Shown here in pieces: positions 10,720 through 21,880 of a stretch of DNA of 64,000 nucleotides. The position numbers and the translations under genes were made by a program. Each line of letters begins with the position of its first letter. The stretch's first letter is position 1. The stretch covers positions 121,876 to 185,875 of the forward strand of contig LLCB01000095.1 of NCBI GenBank assembly GCA_001414345.1, read 5' to 3'. The notes beneath the pieces are model-generated. The model made no database searches. It was not told the origin of the DNA and worked only from the letters and a program-made list of their open reading frames with translations. The stretch comes from Hymenoscyphus infarciens (lineage: Eukaryota; Ascomycota; Leotiomycetes; Helotiales; Helotiaceae).

Positions 10720-12034
10720 ATGAGTCGCATCAAGGCAGAAGTCATTGACCTTACAGATTCTGCATCTGTGCCTTCTCACAAACGAAACCTGCGACTCTTG
10801 GAAGAGGCCTTTGGAGTCAGCGGTACAGGAGATATTGAAGAGCCATCCCGCAAACGTGTCCGCCTACTCTCCCTTCAAGAACCTTGTCGTTCTAGACTCC
10901 CGACTGCCAATTATGAAGATGTTGACGCGCCAGTCAACCACAGATTAACGGAAAACCACACCTTGGACTACGATGAGCATGCCGCTGGTCACCTCTCCAA
11001 TGCGTTCTCCAACTACGAAGAGACAGAGAGCCAGAAAGTAGATGGTCATTCCGTTCGTTATCCCAAAACGCTGTTCAGCTACGAAGAGACAGAAAGCCAG
11101 CCCTGGGACTCTGATGCCGATGCCCTTCGTTATCTCGTTGACAGAAACCCATTCCAGGACCCATGGACCAAGGGAGATGAGTATGTTGGTGACCTTCGAA
11201 CTCAAATCCAAGAGTTGCAGGACTTCCTAGTCAAGGAGACGGGCCAAAAAAGTATTAAATCCTTTTCAGGTTTTGATCCCCTACTCATTATTTCGTAGGA
11301 GCTTCATTCTCTGCCTACCGTATCTATGAAGACATTGGCGTTGAGAACTTGCTCGATCCCCTGCCTTCTGATTACGAAAGACAACTTCAGTGGCTTTACG
11401 AGTCTATTGTCACGGAGCGCTTGGTTTTAAGTCAGCAAATATCGTGAAAAACACTCTTGAGCCATGCTAACACTGACGAGCAGAAACTCCCGATTCCATT
11501 CGACGTAACCTCGACAACCAATTTGGAGCAGATAAAGTTCTTGCAGATGCGATCTATGAGGCAATTGATGAAAAGTTCGCCACCTGGGCAGCTTTGATTG
11601 AAAGTGGCCAAGGAGAATCATCCGACGACCTCAGCCGAGTTATGTGCCAATATGTCAGAGATATTGACCACCTATCATACGTTGGAGCACGAGGGTTACA
11701 ACTCGCTTGGGATTTGATCATCTACCTCGGAAAGCACACATACGCAAAACTGGAAAATGGCGGAGCCGGGTTTGGTTATCGGCCAAGTGACAAGCTCATC
11801 GATGATCTGTGCTGCGAGTTGGCGAAGAGAAGGAAAAATAAGAGAAAAGGTTGGAGGCCAAAGCGCGAGTTACTTGACCTTTTGGATCATGCCACGAATT
11901 TTTCTATGTGCTTCTGGGAAGACCCCAATTATCCGGGAGAGTGTGCATTGTTTCGTAACTCCATCGATCTCTTGGAATGCTACGTTGAGAGTCGGTTGAT
12001 TTCGGGCGAGGAAAATATTTTACTCGATTATTGA
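10720..12034 (+). CDS. Uncharacterised protein with N-terminal SUMO-interaction-like motif
   Basis: Three exons: 10720-11251, 11299-11430 and 11484-12034. Introns are 47 and 53 nt and join in frame to 404 residues; the joins read GQKRASFSAYRIYED and ERLVLKTPDSIRRN. Residues 6-13 (AEVIDLTD) match the consensus of a SUMO-interacting motif: hydrophobic V-I-x-L with flanking acids. A basic patch follows (PSRKRVRLL) that could be a nuclear signal. The middle carries two copies of YEETESQ about 25 residues apart in acidic, disordered-looking sequence. The C-terminal ~220 residues look globular and alpha-helical with a KRRKNKRKGWRPKR basic stretch. I recognise no catalytic family. A nuclear role is inferred only from the two motifs. 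Confidence 0.7.
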
Positions 12035-12745
12035 GCTAGAGACTGAAGGGCCTTGGAAGATGGCAACATTGATTCTCAAATCCTGTTTCCAAATAGATAT
12101 GGCAGGCTTCGGGGGACTTATTTTGGAGTTTGTTTACAGGTATGTAAAGTCATATCCCTGTTATACATCCAAACTTTTGGGCATCTCTTTACTAAAGCAA
12201 TTAGATGAAGAGACTAGGACACGATGGAGCGCGAATGTGTCCTCAAACACAACAATTTCAGGTATCAAAAAAATTATCTCGGAAGTATGGTCCTTGGGTC
12301 GTGGTCGAAAGACAGTTAGTTGGCAAATTGCTTTGTCAGATGTTGACTAAAACGTGTTCTAGACGATAGCTTTCATGAAACAATTACGCGAGTTATGTAT
12401 TGATACAAACACTGGAGTTTTGACGTGAAAACCAACCCGAAGCATAAAGTAACTCTGTTAGATATATTTAAAAGTAGTTGAAGGAATAAGATACTTGAAT
12501 TGAATTGAAAGAACAAGTAGCACAACATGCAGCACTACAATACCCAGCCTCCCATTAATCCAATGCAGTACGGAGCTCAAGGGTTCCTCACGCTCACAAG
12601 CGCAGTCGTTCATCTCATCTCCTCGCACCGTCTCAATCTTCAGGGGCTCCGATCATTCATTCGTTCATCCCCAACACATCGTGTTTCCTCTCGTGAAGGG
12701 ATGCCTGTCCATCCCAACCCCCGACAAGCACGCCAATAACTACTG
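12035..12745. other. Intergenic; possible exon remnant at 12060-12350
   Basis: A 96-codon frame at 12060-12350 contains a plausible short intron (donor near 12144, branch TACTAAAG, acceptor near 12205). The spliced product has no recognised family, so I do not call a gene. The rest of the stretch shows nothing; it ends where the AT-rich island begins. Confidence 0.35.
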
Positions 12746-13745
12746 AACGGTATTTTTTTAACTAATAGCGTCTATATAGAGCGGACCCTGTGAATATCAG
12801 CCAATCACGTGGCCCTTCTATCCCAACCTTTAGTTTTCAAAATTTGCTAGCTAATTAAAAGTATTCTCTTAGTTGTTTATTAAATTCACACCGGTGTTTT
12901 AAATATAGCATCTCTTCATTGAGACTGGATTACTCCGCGTCATGCTTTTATAAATCTCCTGAGTCGATGGTGATTAGGCAAGTCATATAGCCTCACTCTG
13001 AGCAAGCCACGATTTTTTTCTCTCAGTTCCTCAGCCTCTTACTTAATAAGCTGCTTTAACATTTGTAGAAAGTGGGCTAGCTAAAAACAGTCTTTATTAA
13101 GTCTAGCTTAGTTTCTATTTAGTGTATAATTAGTAAGGAACGCGCCTTATCTGTGAGAGTCTAAGAACTAATAGTGATAGCTTTAGTATTCAACGCGAAT
13201 TTAGTTTTAGTATATTAATTTAAGCTATTAATATCTCAATAACTACTCTCTTATATCGAAATCGGCTTCCAGAAAGTAGTAGATAAATACCTAGTTCACT
13301 TATAAGAGTACCTCTTTTACTACTGAAAAGCTATATCCTTACTATATCCTATACTACCTAAAAAACTAAAAAAGCTTAAAACCGAAATTAGTTTTTAGAC
13401 TTTTTTAGTTTTGTTAATATATATTAATAATAAAGCCTTTTTTTTTTTGGAAAAATTAGACTTGTTAAAAGCTTTAAAACTATATATTAAACCCTTCTAT
13501 ATATAAATTTTATTAATTTAATAATTTACTCTACTTTTATAGTATAGGAGTTATTTAAAGACTAAATCGGCGTTTAACACCAAAGCTATTACTATAAGCT
13601 CTTAAACGCTCTAGCGAAACTCCGTCTACCCTCGTCTACTCTATATTATCCTCTACTTTTATTAGTCAGCTTTCGTGGGTAGGTGGAGTTAGCTAAAAAG
13701 AGCGGCTGAGGAACTAAGATAACTATATTTCATCTTTCTTCCAGA
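12746..13745. repeat. AT-rich degenerate repeat with a possible MITE
   Basis: RIP-like AT-rich sequence without open frames. Within it, a left arm containing AGTTCCTCAGCC at about 13025-13036 pairs with its inverse GGCTGAGGAACT at about 13704-13715. This suggests a ~690-bp non-autonomous inverted-repeat element. The arms are only about 16 bp with mismatches and I could not identify a target duplication, so the MITE is tentative. Confidence 0.4.
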
Positions 13746-13747
13746 TA

Positions 13748-15412
13748 CTAGACGTAGTATTTTCTGAACGTCTCTCAGCTCGTTACCACTTTTTAGTACG
13801 CTTTTAGCACCAAAACTAAGCTAAAACCACTCGCACACCTACTTTTATTCTTACAATTAATTAACAACTACAACATATAATAACAAAAAAACACCAGAGA
13901 TCTAAAGGTCACTAAGCCCTAAAGCAAAAGACTTCTTAACATAAGGTCCTAGTTTAATAGCATACTATTATTATTAGTAGAAGTAGATAGAATACTAATA
14001 AGGGAAGAGTTACTCCTTTAGGCATGAGATAACCTAGATTACGTATCTATTTTAAAAAGCGGTGTTAGAGATATTAGAAAGAGGGCTAAAGATAATGCTA
14101 CCTATACTTAGAATAGTAATATAAGGGGTTAAAGACTCGAAATAAAGGCGAATGTTCAAAATAAGCCTTATCCTAGCTAGTATATTAAACTCACCCCTGA
14201 GCTACGAAGGAGGATTATTATAAAAGTTACTAATTCACGAGAGTCTTGCTAAAAGTCAAATATTATACACCTTTACAAGCTAGGACTTTAGAGTAACTAA
14301 GATAAGAGCAAAAACCTATCCGAATCATCGTTTTAACAAGTCTTATACAATGCCGGTTACTCCTTTATAAGAGGAGGATTAAAGCCCAAACTTACGCTTA
14401 AAATCATAATATAACACGTTAAATTAGTAAAGCGTCTCTTAGACGAAGACCTCTTAAAAGTTATATTCATAAACGCTGTAGTAATACGTATAGAACTAGA
14501 CGAGGGGGCCGATTAGTGTTAGTAAAAGACGGACGAATACTACTACAAAGATGTACGATCTAAGACAGTTAAGGGGTATTCTAATAGACAGTTCTTTGGT
14601 ACCATCTACCTAGGTTCTCGCTAAGGTCTGTATCACATATACGACCTAGAAACAACATAAGAGATCAAGGACGTAGAGGCGTATTTAGCCGAGGCTAATA
14701 TAGCATAGCTACACCTTACAGAGGCCGAATTTAATCGGTAAGAAAGAGAAAAGAAGAGGTACTAGGCTAGTAAAGAACGTAGGGTACCTAGAAGAAGAGC
14801 TAAATTATATAATTACCTATAAAAGGTAGCATATAAGTAAGAGGACAGGGGGAAGGGAGGAGTAGATTAGTACCGGCTTTATAAGGGATATCTTAAGCTA
14901 AAGCTCTTTCCGTAGTATAAGGAGTTACGTAAGAAGGGGAGAGGTAAGGTTATACGCTTAGTTATAGACAATACCGGCCCATATTCTCATAGAGTAACTA
15001 AAGAGGTTTTATACTATTATTCTATTTAGCGGCTTCTTCATCCTCCCCAGTCACCAGATATGAATCCGATAGAGCAGATATGGTTATATATATGAAGGTA
15101 GCTATGTAAGAGAAGAGTATAACCTAGGAATAAGGTAGATTTAAAGCGTATATAGGTAGAGGAGTAGAACCGGATACCTTAGAGTATAATAGATAATATC
15201 ATAGTAAAGTTAAGGAAGACTCTTAAAAAGGTTATAGATCATAGAGGGGATAATGATTTCTATAGATAGAGTATTCATTTAGATTACTTTTCATATAATA
15301 ACACTCAATTTTATATAATATATGTGTAGTAGAGGTGAAAAAAAGGGGTTGTGTTCAAGCGAGAAACTGAGCTGAAAATTAGCTGAGGACGCTCAGAAAA
15401 TACTGGCCCGAG
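13748..15412 (+). mobile_element. Tc1/mariner-type transposon relic (RIP-damaged)
   Basis: The ends are imperfect inverted repeats of about 32 bp sharing AGTATTTTCTGA and CTCAGCT: left 13748-13780, right 15382-15412. Each is flanked by TA (13746-13747 and 15413-15414), the Tc1/mariner target. Toward the right end, the + strand encodes the DDE signature of the superfamily at about 14966-15085. It reads VIDNTGPYSHRV, then HPPQSPDMNPIEQIW. The reading frame carries many TAA/TAG stops, so the 1.66-kb element is dead. The arms differ mostly by transitions. The start of the transposase is not clear; it probably lies near 14020. Confidence 0.75.
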
Positions 15413-15635
15413 TACAGTCACCGGAATTTGAGCTCGCTTACTGAATTGGTGTAACAGCGGTGAGCTCCAACAGCCTCATTTATATAATCTAGAGCGGTTA
15501 AGTTCAGACGCTTCCTTCTTTTTTATATTGTTGCATTGTATATTAATTAAACTCAAACAGAGCACCCAAAATATCAACCACAATCTCTTGTTCTTTTCTT
15601 TGATCTCCTCTTCTCAAGACGCACTCGCATAAAAG

Positions 15636-17191
15636 ATGGATGGAACGATTTTCAATTTAGAGGGGATGGATAGTTAGTTATAGGGATTCCTTCGCTGATA
15701 TCCCTCCTTTATTTGGGGATGCTTCCTTCGATCTGGATTTCGACTTTAACTTTTCTAACACCCTAGATTTAAGCGGGTTTCTAAACTTACCTATAGTAGG
15801 CAGCGGTTTACTTCAGCCTATTGTCGGGGTAGTGGACAATGTGATGGCTCTTGGGACGTTCGACGATGAAGATTAAACCATAAACTTCGAGGAATTGATG
15901 ATACCAATCGAAATGCAGTTCAATGACGCCCCTCTTTTACTCACCAATACTAAGTCGCACGCTCCCCACGATAAATGTGTCTCGAAGAAATCATGGGAGA
16001 AGAGTAGCCTTAGCACAAGGAAACGTCCTTGGAACGACTCCTTGATTGTGTTCCCTGTCGGCGGAGGTAGCCCAGTATCCCGGAGGCAGAGAAAAGTCTA
16101 TTCAGAAACGAGAAAGAGAGAGGTCGCTCGGAATAGACTCATCGGTGCGTGCGCTCAATGCAAACTTCGGCGCGGACCTGTAGGTCATCACCTCATTCTT
16201 CCAAAAATGTACTGTACATTTGGTTCCAACGCTGAAAATTCCGCAAGTGTAACTTTAGCATTCCTTGTAATCATTGTATCAAGCGAGCAGGAAGTGCGGC
16301 ACTCTCTCAAGAGATCTGTTATAGAAGGAGCCTCGTAAAGACCAGGTTCGATAAGAGAGGTATACATAAATCAGGCTGTTGGATGCACTCAAAACTCACA
16401 TTAGACAGACATGTTTGAACTCTCTTTACAGATGAATTGCTTGTAAGGTTATGTGGCCACTTGCAGCAAAACCTCTTCGCGTGATATTTATATTGGGTAC
16501 ACGCCTCTTTTTCTAACGAAGATGTATCCCAAACTTTCATCCGGGTGCCTATTCTGGAATTTCGAAACACCGAGAATACCACGAGGAAAACTCTCGCTGC
16601 TACGTACCATGGATGTAAGTATATTGCCTACCAAGGTCCGCCGTTTCTTATTGCCTCGGAGAGTTTACCTACTACCGAATGGCTTATGAAGCTACAAGAT
16701 TTCGTGCCTTTCACAAATCAGGGGAGTTGGGGCTGGTCAGGGGCCGTTCGTTCAGTTAGATTACACAAATACCGAGGTTTACAAACAAATATTGTACTTC
16801 GAAAAAACCACTGCCCAAGGTAAAAACGATAAATCCTCTTATTTTTTCCAGCCCAAAAACTACTAACATGAGATCCACGAAGCAAAAACTCATCTAGAAG
16901 TGTGTAGATATGAAACGCCTCATGGAAATGTATGGCTCAGTTCTAATAACCAGAGATTCCCCCTTTTCAAAAGATCGCTATACCACCCTCCCCATCCACC
17001 GACCGCTCACTCTCGTAATTTGCAAGGATCTCGTAGCCCTCGAGCTCGAAATCCTCTCCGAGATTGATAAGTTGGTCCGGGGTTCCTGGGGGATTGGAAG
17101 AGCTAACTTGTTGGTGTGGGTTATTTTGTGGATCTTAATATTAATATATTACAATTGCATAATAGTAGATTTCTTGATTCTACTAGAGTAA
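15636..17191 (+). pseudogene. Zn2Cys6 fungal transcription factor pseudogene
   Basis: Remains of a Gal4-type zinc-cluster regulator. The cluster is split by a 68-nt intron (16180-16247). Once spliced it reads GACAQCKLRRGP then CNFSIPCNHCIKRAG, i.e. C-x2-C-x6-C-x5-C-x2-C, with a final Cys in EICYRR. Downstream frames (PILEFRNTENT, YIAYQGPPFLIASESLPTTEW, MKRLMEMYGSVLITRDSPFS) look like the linker and C-terminal part of one protein. Damage includes a frame break near 15675 after two stops, TAA at about 15874 where CAA would fit, TGA near 16479 and TAG near 16893 where CAG would fit. These are the CpA-to-TpA changes made by RIP. It lies between two DNA transposons. The 5' start (ATG 15636) and the 3' end (stop at 17191) are estimates. 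Confidence 0.68.
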
Positions 17192-17227
17192 CAATCGAGT
17201 ACCGACGTAATTCCAGGTGTGAACTAA

Positions 17228-18890
17228 CGAGCCTAGGGGCACGGGTCTGTGTGTACAGGGCATTTTCACTATTTATTATTAAATTACTAAATAGTAACTT
17301 AAGTTAATTAGGAGTAGACCACCTATAGCGTTGTATAAGTATAGTAACCTAATGTTCCTACTTTAAAATCAACTTATTAATCTAATCCTATGATATAGCC
17401 TCCTATTCCTCTATAACTGCTTAGCGTATTTCCTCTATAGTAGTAGGTTAGTATTATTTTCTATAAAGTCGTTGTTTAATCTACTACTAGCACTTCTCTA
17501 TAAGATTTATATTAGGTAAAGTAGAGGGGTGAGGTATTAAGATAATACTATGTTTTATTTAGAATTTAGTATTATAGTTCGTAGCCGATTTATGTCTATG
17601 GGTAGAGTTTCTATCCTCTATAAATAATAGTTTTATAGAAGGATAAAGAGTATATATAACTAAGGCGAAAGCTTTAAGAATCTCTTAGATAAAGGGTTTA
17701 AGTAGTTATATAAGATAATCTTATTATATAAAGACGCTGCTCTTACTATAGCCTTCGAGGAAAATAAGAGAGGATTTATACTTATAACCGATAGCTCCTT
17801 ACGTGTTTATAGGAGTTATATAGCCTTAATAGAATTAGTGCTAAATATATATATTATAGAACTGTTTAGAGTATCCTTTGTTAATATTCTAAGTTACTTT
17901 TTACTTAATTATACGTCTTTTAACTTAAAATATAACTTCGTCTAACTATAGAACCTTTAGCTACTCTACTGTCTAAAATATATATATAAGACTCTAAAGA
18001 AAGTAAGCGGTAACTTAGGCGAGTGTTAAGTATGGTTCTTAGTAAGAGACGTAGCGATAATAGCCTCGTTGGTTTATCCTACGCTTATGTGACGGTATGC
18101 CGTCCTGTATAGCCGATATTACGTGGTATATGCCGTATATATTAGCTTTCGGCAGTTGTTGTTTTGCATTGTCTAATTTAGGAAGGTTACGTACGTCCGG
18201 GCTTTCGGACGTACTTCGTAGGGTTCGGGCTTTTGTATTAGCCGACGTATGTCGTTGTTCGGTTTCGTACCCCTTTTGTATCGTCCGAAACCTCTTGTAT
18301 ATAGCAGCCTACTCCTAGAGTTAGAAAAGGCCAGTTTAGCCTTTTCTTCTGTATTAGAGCCTAGTATCTACGTATGTCATTCAGTCTCGAACGCACTCCT
18401 ATATGCCTCTTCTCCTGTAGTGTGTATTTCGTGCCGTTATAGCTTAAGTATATTAACTGAATAAGGTAGCTCTAGTTCCTCTCTTAGCTTTTACTAGTTT
18501 ATTTAACGATTCTCCTAGCTTTACACATAATATAGGATAATCTCGTCTACTACTTTATCTAATAAAAGGAAAGCTGGTCTAGTACGCTCTATACGAGCTC
18601 GTTTAGGGGCTATGTAGCCTAGTATTTTATATATTATACTCTCTCTAAGAGGTTAGCTAGATAGATCTTTATACTAATGTTATAAGACGTAGATAGGGAC
18701 CTTCCTAAACTAGTGTAATTAGCGTATAGCCTCTTTATGTTTTATAGCTATCTCGTAGCTCTTTTAATAATACTAGTTGTCTAGTAGAGGGGTGGTGGGA
18801 GGCATATTTGTTAGTAGAGGGGTAAAACTCGTCAAAATCGTCAAAATCGCTAAAATGCCTTATACGCACAGACCCGTGCCCCTAGGCTCG
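17228..18890. mobile_element. DNA transposon with 40-bp TIRs and TAA target duplication
   Basis: The left end 17228-17267 and the inverse of the right end 18851-18890 match at 37 of 40 positions. The first 24 bp are identical, starting CGAGCCTAGGGGCACGGG. All three differences are transitions. TAA flanks both sides (17225-17227 and 18891-18893). A 3-bp TWA target and long inverted repeats are typical of PIF/Harbinger, but I found no legible transposase, so the superfamily is inferred. A 354-bp solo LTR plus its 5-bp duplication sits inside, so the original element was about 1.3 kb. Confidence 0.75.
18088..18441 (+). mobile_element. Solo LTR of family B, nested in a DNA transposon
   Basis: This 354-bp sequence is the reverse complement of the 364-bp LTRs at 60309-60672 and 62866-63229; the shared core includes CCACGTAATATCGGCTATAT read on the minus strand. 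It is bounded by TGTGAC..GTTATA ends and a perfect 5-bp target duplication GCTTA (18083-18087 and 18442-18446). It has no internal region, so it arose by LTR-LTR recombination. It keeps many CA/TG dinucleotides and high GC, so it is far less RIP-damaged than its relatives. The plus-strand frame 18249-18464 is just LTR sequence. Confidence 0.88.
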
Positions 18891-18893
18891 TAA

Positions 18894-19948
18894 AGAGTAA
18901 ATAAAAAAGGCAAGAGATCTTTCTAGTATTAAGTTGTTCTATACAAATAAATCGGACTCTATCATATACTCGCAAAGAATAAATGTATAAGAAAAGATGT
19001 GGTTAGGATGATTGTAATTTGTTCATGCTAATGTAGAGAACACACCCCTTAGTATAATATACTGTTGCTATATACCTAGTACAGAAGAGACAATGCTAAG
19101 CGATGGTACGACCCAGGCTACTTAACCTACGTTATCCAAAGAGCAGCGTGGGAACAAATTACTCAAATACATGTGTCATTCTGTGATACCCAAGATTAGA
19201 GAGAGGTAGTAACCTTTGACTACTCAAAAAATTATGAGTTTGTTTTATCCAATAACACCCCGGAGTATCGGTGCATGCCCCGATACTGGGCCCGAAACTT
19301 CGGGCTTTCTAAAATTCAGGACTTAATACTTTCCCTCTAGCTTTCGAGGCCTAAAAGTACAAGCTCTGAAAGGCTTATCAACTTCATTATATTGAGCCAA
19401 AAGCTTGGGATTTTGGGAGCTTCATAGTTTTGAACAAGCCATAGGCATTAGACTTTAGAGGTCTTTGGTGACAGGTCAGATTCATTGAAATGCCTCTTGT
19501 AATGAATTGAGAGGATAGAGTACTTACTATATTGCCGTCTGTCACCTCAATCTATGGGTAGCAACTGTAAATTTGGTATGCTCTAATTTTAGTCAATCAG
19601 CGACTCCCTCCTCAACCCATTAGTGAGAAATTTAAAATGCATTTTCAAGCCTTATTGCCAGAAAAGCGGAAACTAAAGCTGTTTAATGACATACAACGAG
19701 TTCCTGGGGGATATACAGCGAGTGACTGGGGAAACAATATAATTGTCTCCCTGGCTTTTTGAACAAGCAGATTTCTTTCCGGTGTGAATGGTAAGTACAA
19801 ATGATTCACACCGTCTATTTTAGAATAGCTTCGCAACTCAAAAGAGTTAAATAGGCTCTTTACCTTCTCTGACAACTTTTTCTCCTCGTATCATACATTA
19901 CAACAACCACCACCACACCATCATCGTCATACATTCCAAGTTTTTAAC
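18894..19948. other. Intergenic between transposon island and F-box gene
   Basis: Composition rises gradually from AT-rich to ordinary. No gene is supported; a 76-codon minus frame at 19645-19875 has no features. A run of ACC/ACA repeats precedes the next start at 19949. Confidence 0.4.
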
Positions 19949-21592
19949 ATGTCTTCCACTACCAAGTTTAAGTTTATGGACCTGCCAGAGGAGATCCGAG
20001 AAAAGATCTTCCGCGAAGCAGTTTCGATCACGAACAATAAGGCTTGGCAGCGCATCTGGCGAGCAGATTACTGGGATCTCGATGCAGGATTGACATGGGA
20101 GGTTCCGTTTAACATCTTTACGATCAACAGGCAACTTTCAAGAGAGGCCTTGGAAGTTTTCCATCGTGAAAACAAACTGGTGTTCATTAAATGTCACTGG
20201 CCAGCTTTCTTGATGGACACAGTCGCAAAAGTCATCCCACTGAAGTTTGTCACGAGACGGCCGAATCATGTTGCTTTGTATATGGAGTTGTGTTGGGGTA
20301 ACAGACACCAGGGAGACGGTTTATGGTACCCGGAATCCAGTACGACAGAATACCCAGACAGACAAATCGAAAGTCTCATGCCGGAGAATCACATTTTCAA
20401 CGATTGTGCACTATTCGCCGCAGAAGAACTCCCTAAACTCGTCCAACTTATCAACTGCTCGTACTCGTCACCTCTTACCAGTGGATTGGGTCAAGAGCCT
20501 GAATCGACCTCCGCAAAACTCTGTAGAATTTACTTCGACTTTGACATTTCCTCGAGCTTTTATAAAGGGAATTCGAGATTGGCCGAACGATTGGCCGACA
20601 AGCTGAAAGGTCTCCGTAAATTTGAAGAGTTGGAGGATCCGTCGGGAGGAGAGGCACCTTTAGTTAACCCGGGCTGCAGGGAATTCTTCTTCGAGGGCTT
20701 GAGTTCAAAGGCAATTGAAGAATTCCGAGAATCCTCGAACCTACAACAATGGACAGAGGCAGAGGCGTTGGCAGAGGTATCCCGCATCAAGGCCGTAGGA
20801 GACAAATATGCCTCAACAGGCGATAACTTTGCTGCTCGAGCACAGTACATTATCGCCGGATTAATGTTAGACTGCAGGGCATTCCCCCGACTTCGAGAAC
20901 CCCGTCCGATGGAAGAGCCAAAGCTACCATTTGACTACGCCGTAGTATGTATTTCCCTTTGGTTGTCAGCGGCTAAGGTTTCGGAAAACCTCCAAGGATT
21001 CGCTACGTGTGCCCAGTGCGTTGAGCGACCGGATTTCTTCACTGGACGCTGCCCGTGTAAGGCGTGTGACTGGGGCACTCTGGACCCTCAGTATTACCAA
21101 CAACCAGAGCTTGAGCATACGTGGCAAAACCCCAATCCTAAGCTCTGTGATAAAAAGTGCGAAGCTAGACACCTTAGAACACTGGCACGCAGAATTCTTC
21201 GGAATAGTTTTTATTTCGAGGAAATTTATCCAGATCGAGGGTGTAGAACCGACGAACAGGCAGAGAATTTAGTAGTCATGTACTGCAAAGACTACATGGA
21301 ACATGGGGATTGGAAAGAGGCTCGATCGCAATTGCATTGGGCATTGCACAAACTTCCAGATTCTCAAGCACTCCAAGATCTACTCGACGAGGTCAACTCT
21401 CAAAGGCCAAAGTCAAATCGCCGAACGCGTTGGAGAGCATCAAAAGAGCAAAGAAAGCAAGCAGCTGGGCCACAAGCACCAAAGCAACGTGCCGTGACCG
21501 TAGAACGTCCGCTCCTTGAGGAGTTCCTCCAGCTTTCGCTTTTTGATCAACAGGCTCGAGCACTAGCGCAGCCAAATGAGTTCCGCAGCTGA
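19949..21592 (+). CDS. F-box-like protein with Cys-rich and TPR-like C-terminal parts
   Basis: A single exon of 547 residues. The N-terminus carries the F-box helix LPEEIREKIFREAV (residues ~12-25), which in SCF ligases binds Skp1. It is followed by INRQLSREALEVFHRENKLVF, a block common in the expanded fungal F-box/2EXR-type families. A Cys-rich segment at about residues 350-400 (CAQCVERPDFFTGRCPCKAC, then CDKKCEARH) may bind zinc. The last ~120 residues include an amphipathic helical repeat (DWKEARSQLHWALHKLPDSQ) like a TPR hairpin. A basic, Gln-rich tail ends it. The substrate is unknown. Start: the first ATG, followed directly by the F-box. Confidence 0.7.
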   Translation: MSSTTKFKFMDLPEEIREKIFREAVSITNNKAWQRIWRADYWDLDAGLTWEVPFNIFTINRQLSREALEVFHRENKLVFIKCHWPAFLMDTVAKVIPLKFVTRRPNHVALYMELCWGNRHQGDGLWYPESSTTEYPDRQIESLMPENHIFNDCALFAAEELPKLVQLINCSYSSPLTSGLGQEPESTSAKLCRIYFDFDISSSFYKGNSRLAERLADKLKGLRKFEELEDPSGGEAPLVNPGCREFFFEGLSSKAIEEFRESSNLQQWTEAEALAEVSRIKAVGDKYASTGDNFAARAQYIIAGLMLDCRAFPRLREPRPMEEPKLPFDYAVVCISLWLSAAKVSENLQGFATCAQCVERPDFFTGRCPCKACDWGTLDPQYYQQPELEHTWQNPNPKLCDKKCEARHLRTLARRILRNSFYFEEIYPDRGCRTDEQAENLVVMYCKDYMEHGDWKEARSQLHWALHKLPDSQALQDLLDEVNSQRPKSNRRTRWRASKEQRKQAAGPQAPKQRAVTVERPLLEEFLQLSLFDQQARALAQPNEFRS

Positions 21593-21880
21593 TCCCATCA
21601 TACAATGAGCATAGCACCCCATAGCTATTAGTTATAGCTACTACTTAGAGTAACCAGAAAAACAAACCATCAAATTGCAAATAAATGAGTAACGATAGCC
21701 CAAAAATGGTAGAGGAAAATGCAAAGACAAGTGTGTGCAAATGTGAAATATCTGTGAAAGAATTAAGTCACTTGACTGCTTTGCAGTTGGTATCTTGTAA
21801 TCCTAGAAATCGATTTATTATTCCGTAACCCCAAGATAAAAGGGATACTCATTTCGGAAAACTTCAAGTTGACCACAGGA

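Noticed and set aside
12060..12350. 96-codon frame after the SIM-motif gene
   Set aside because: Possible intron and alternative frames give different products, none recognisable.
18249..18464. 71-codon + frame resembling minus frames at 60308 and 62748
   Set aside because: The similarity is real but due to copies of one LTR, not to a protein.
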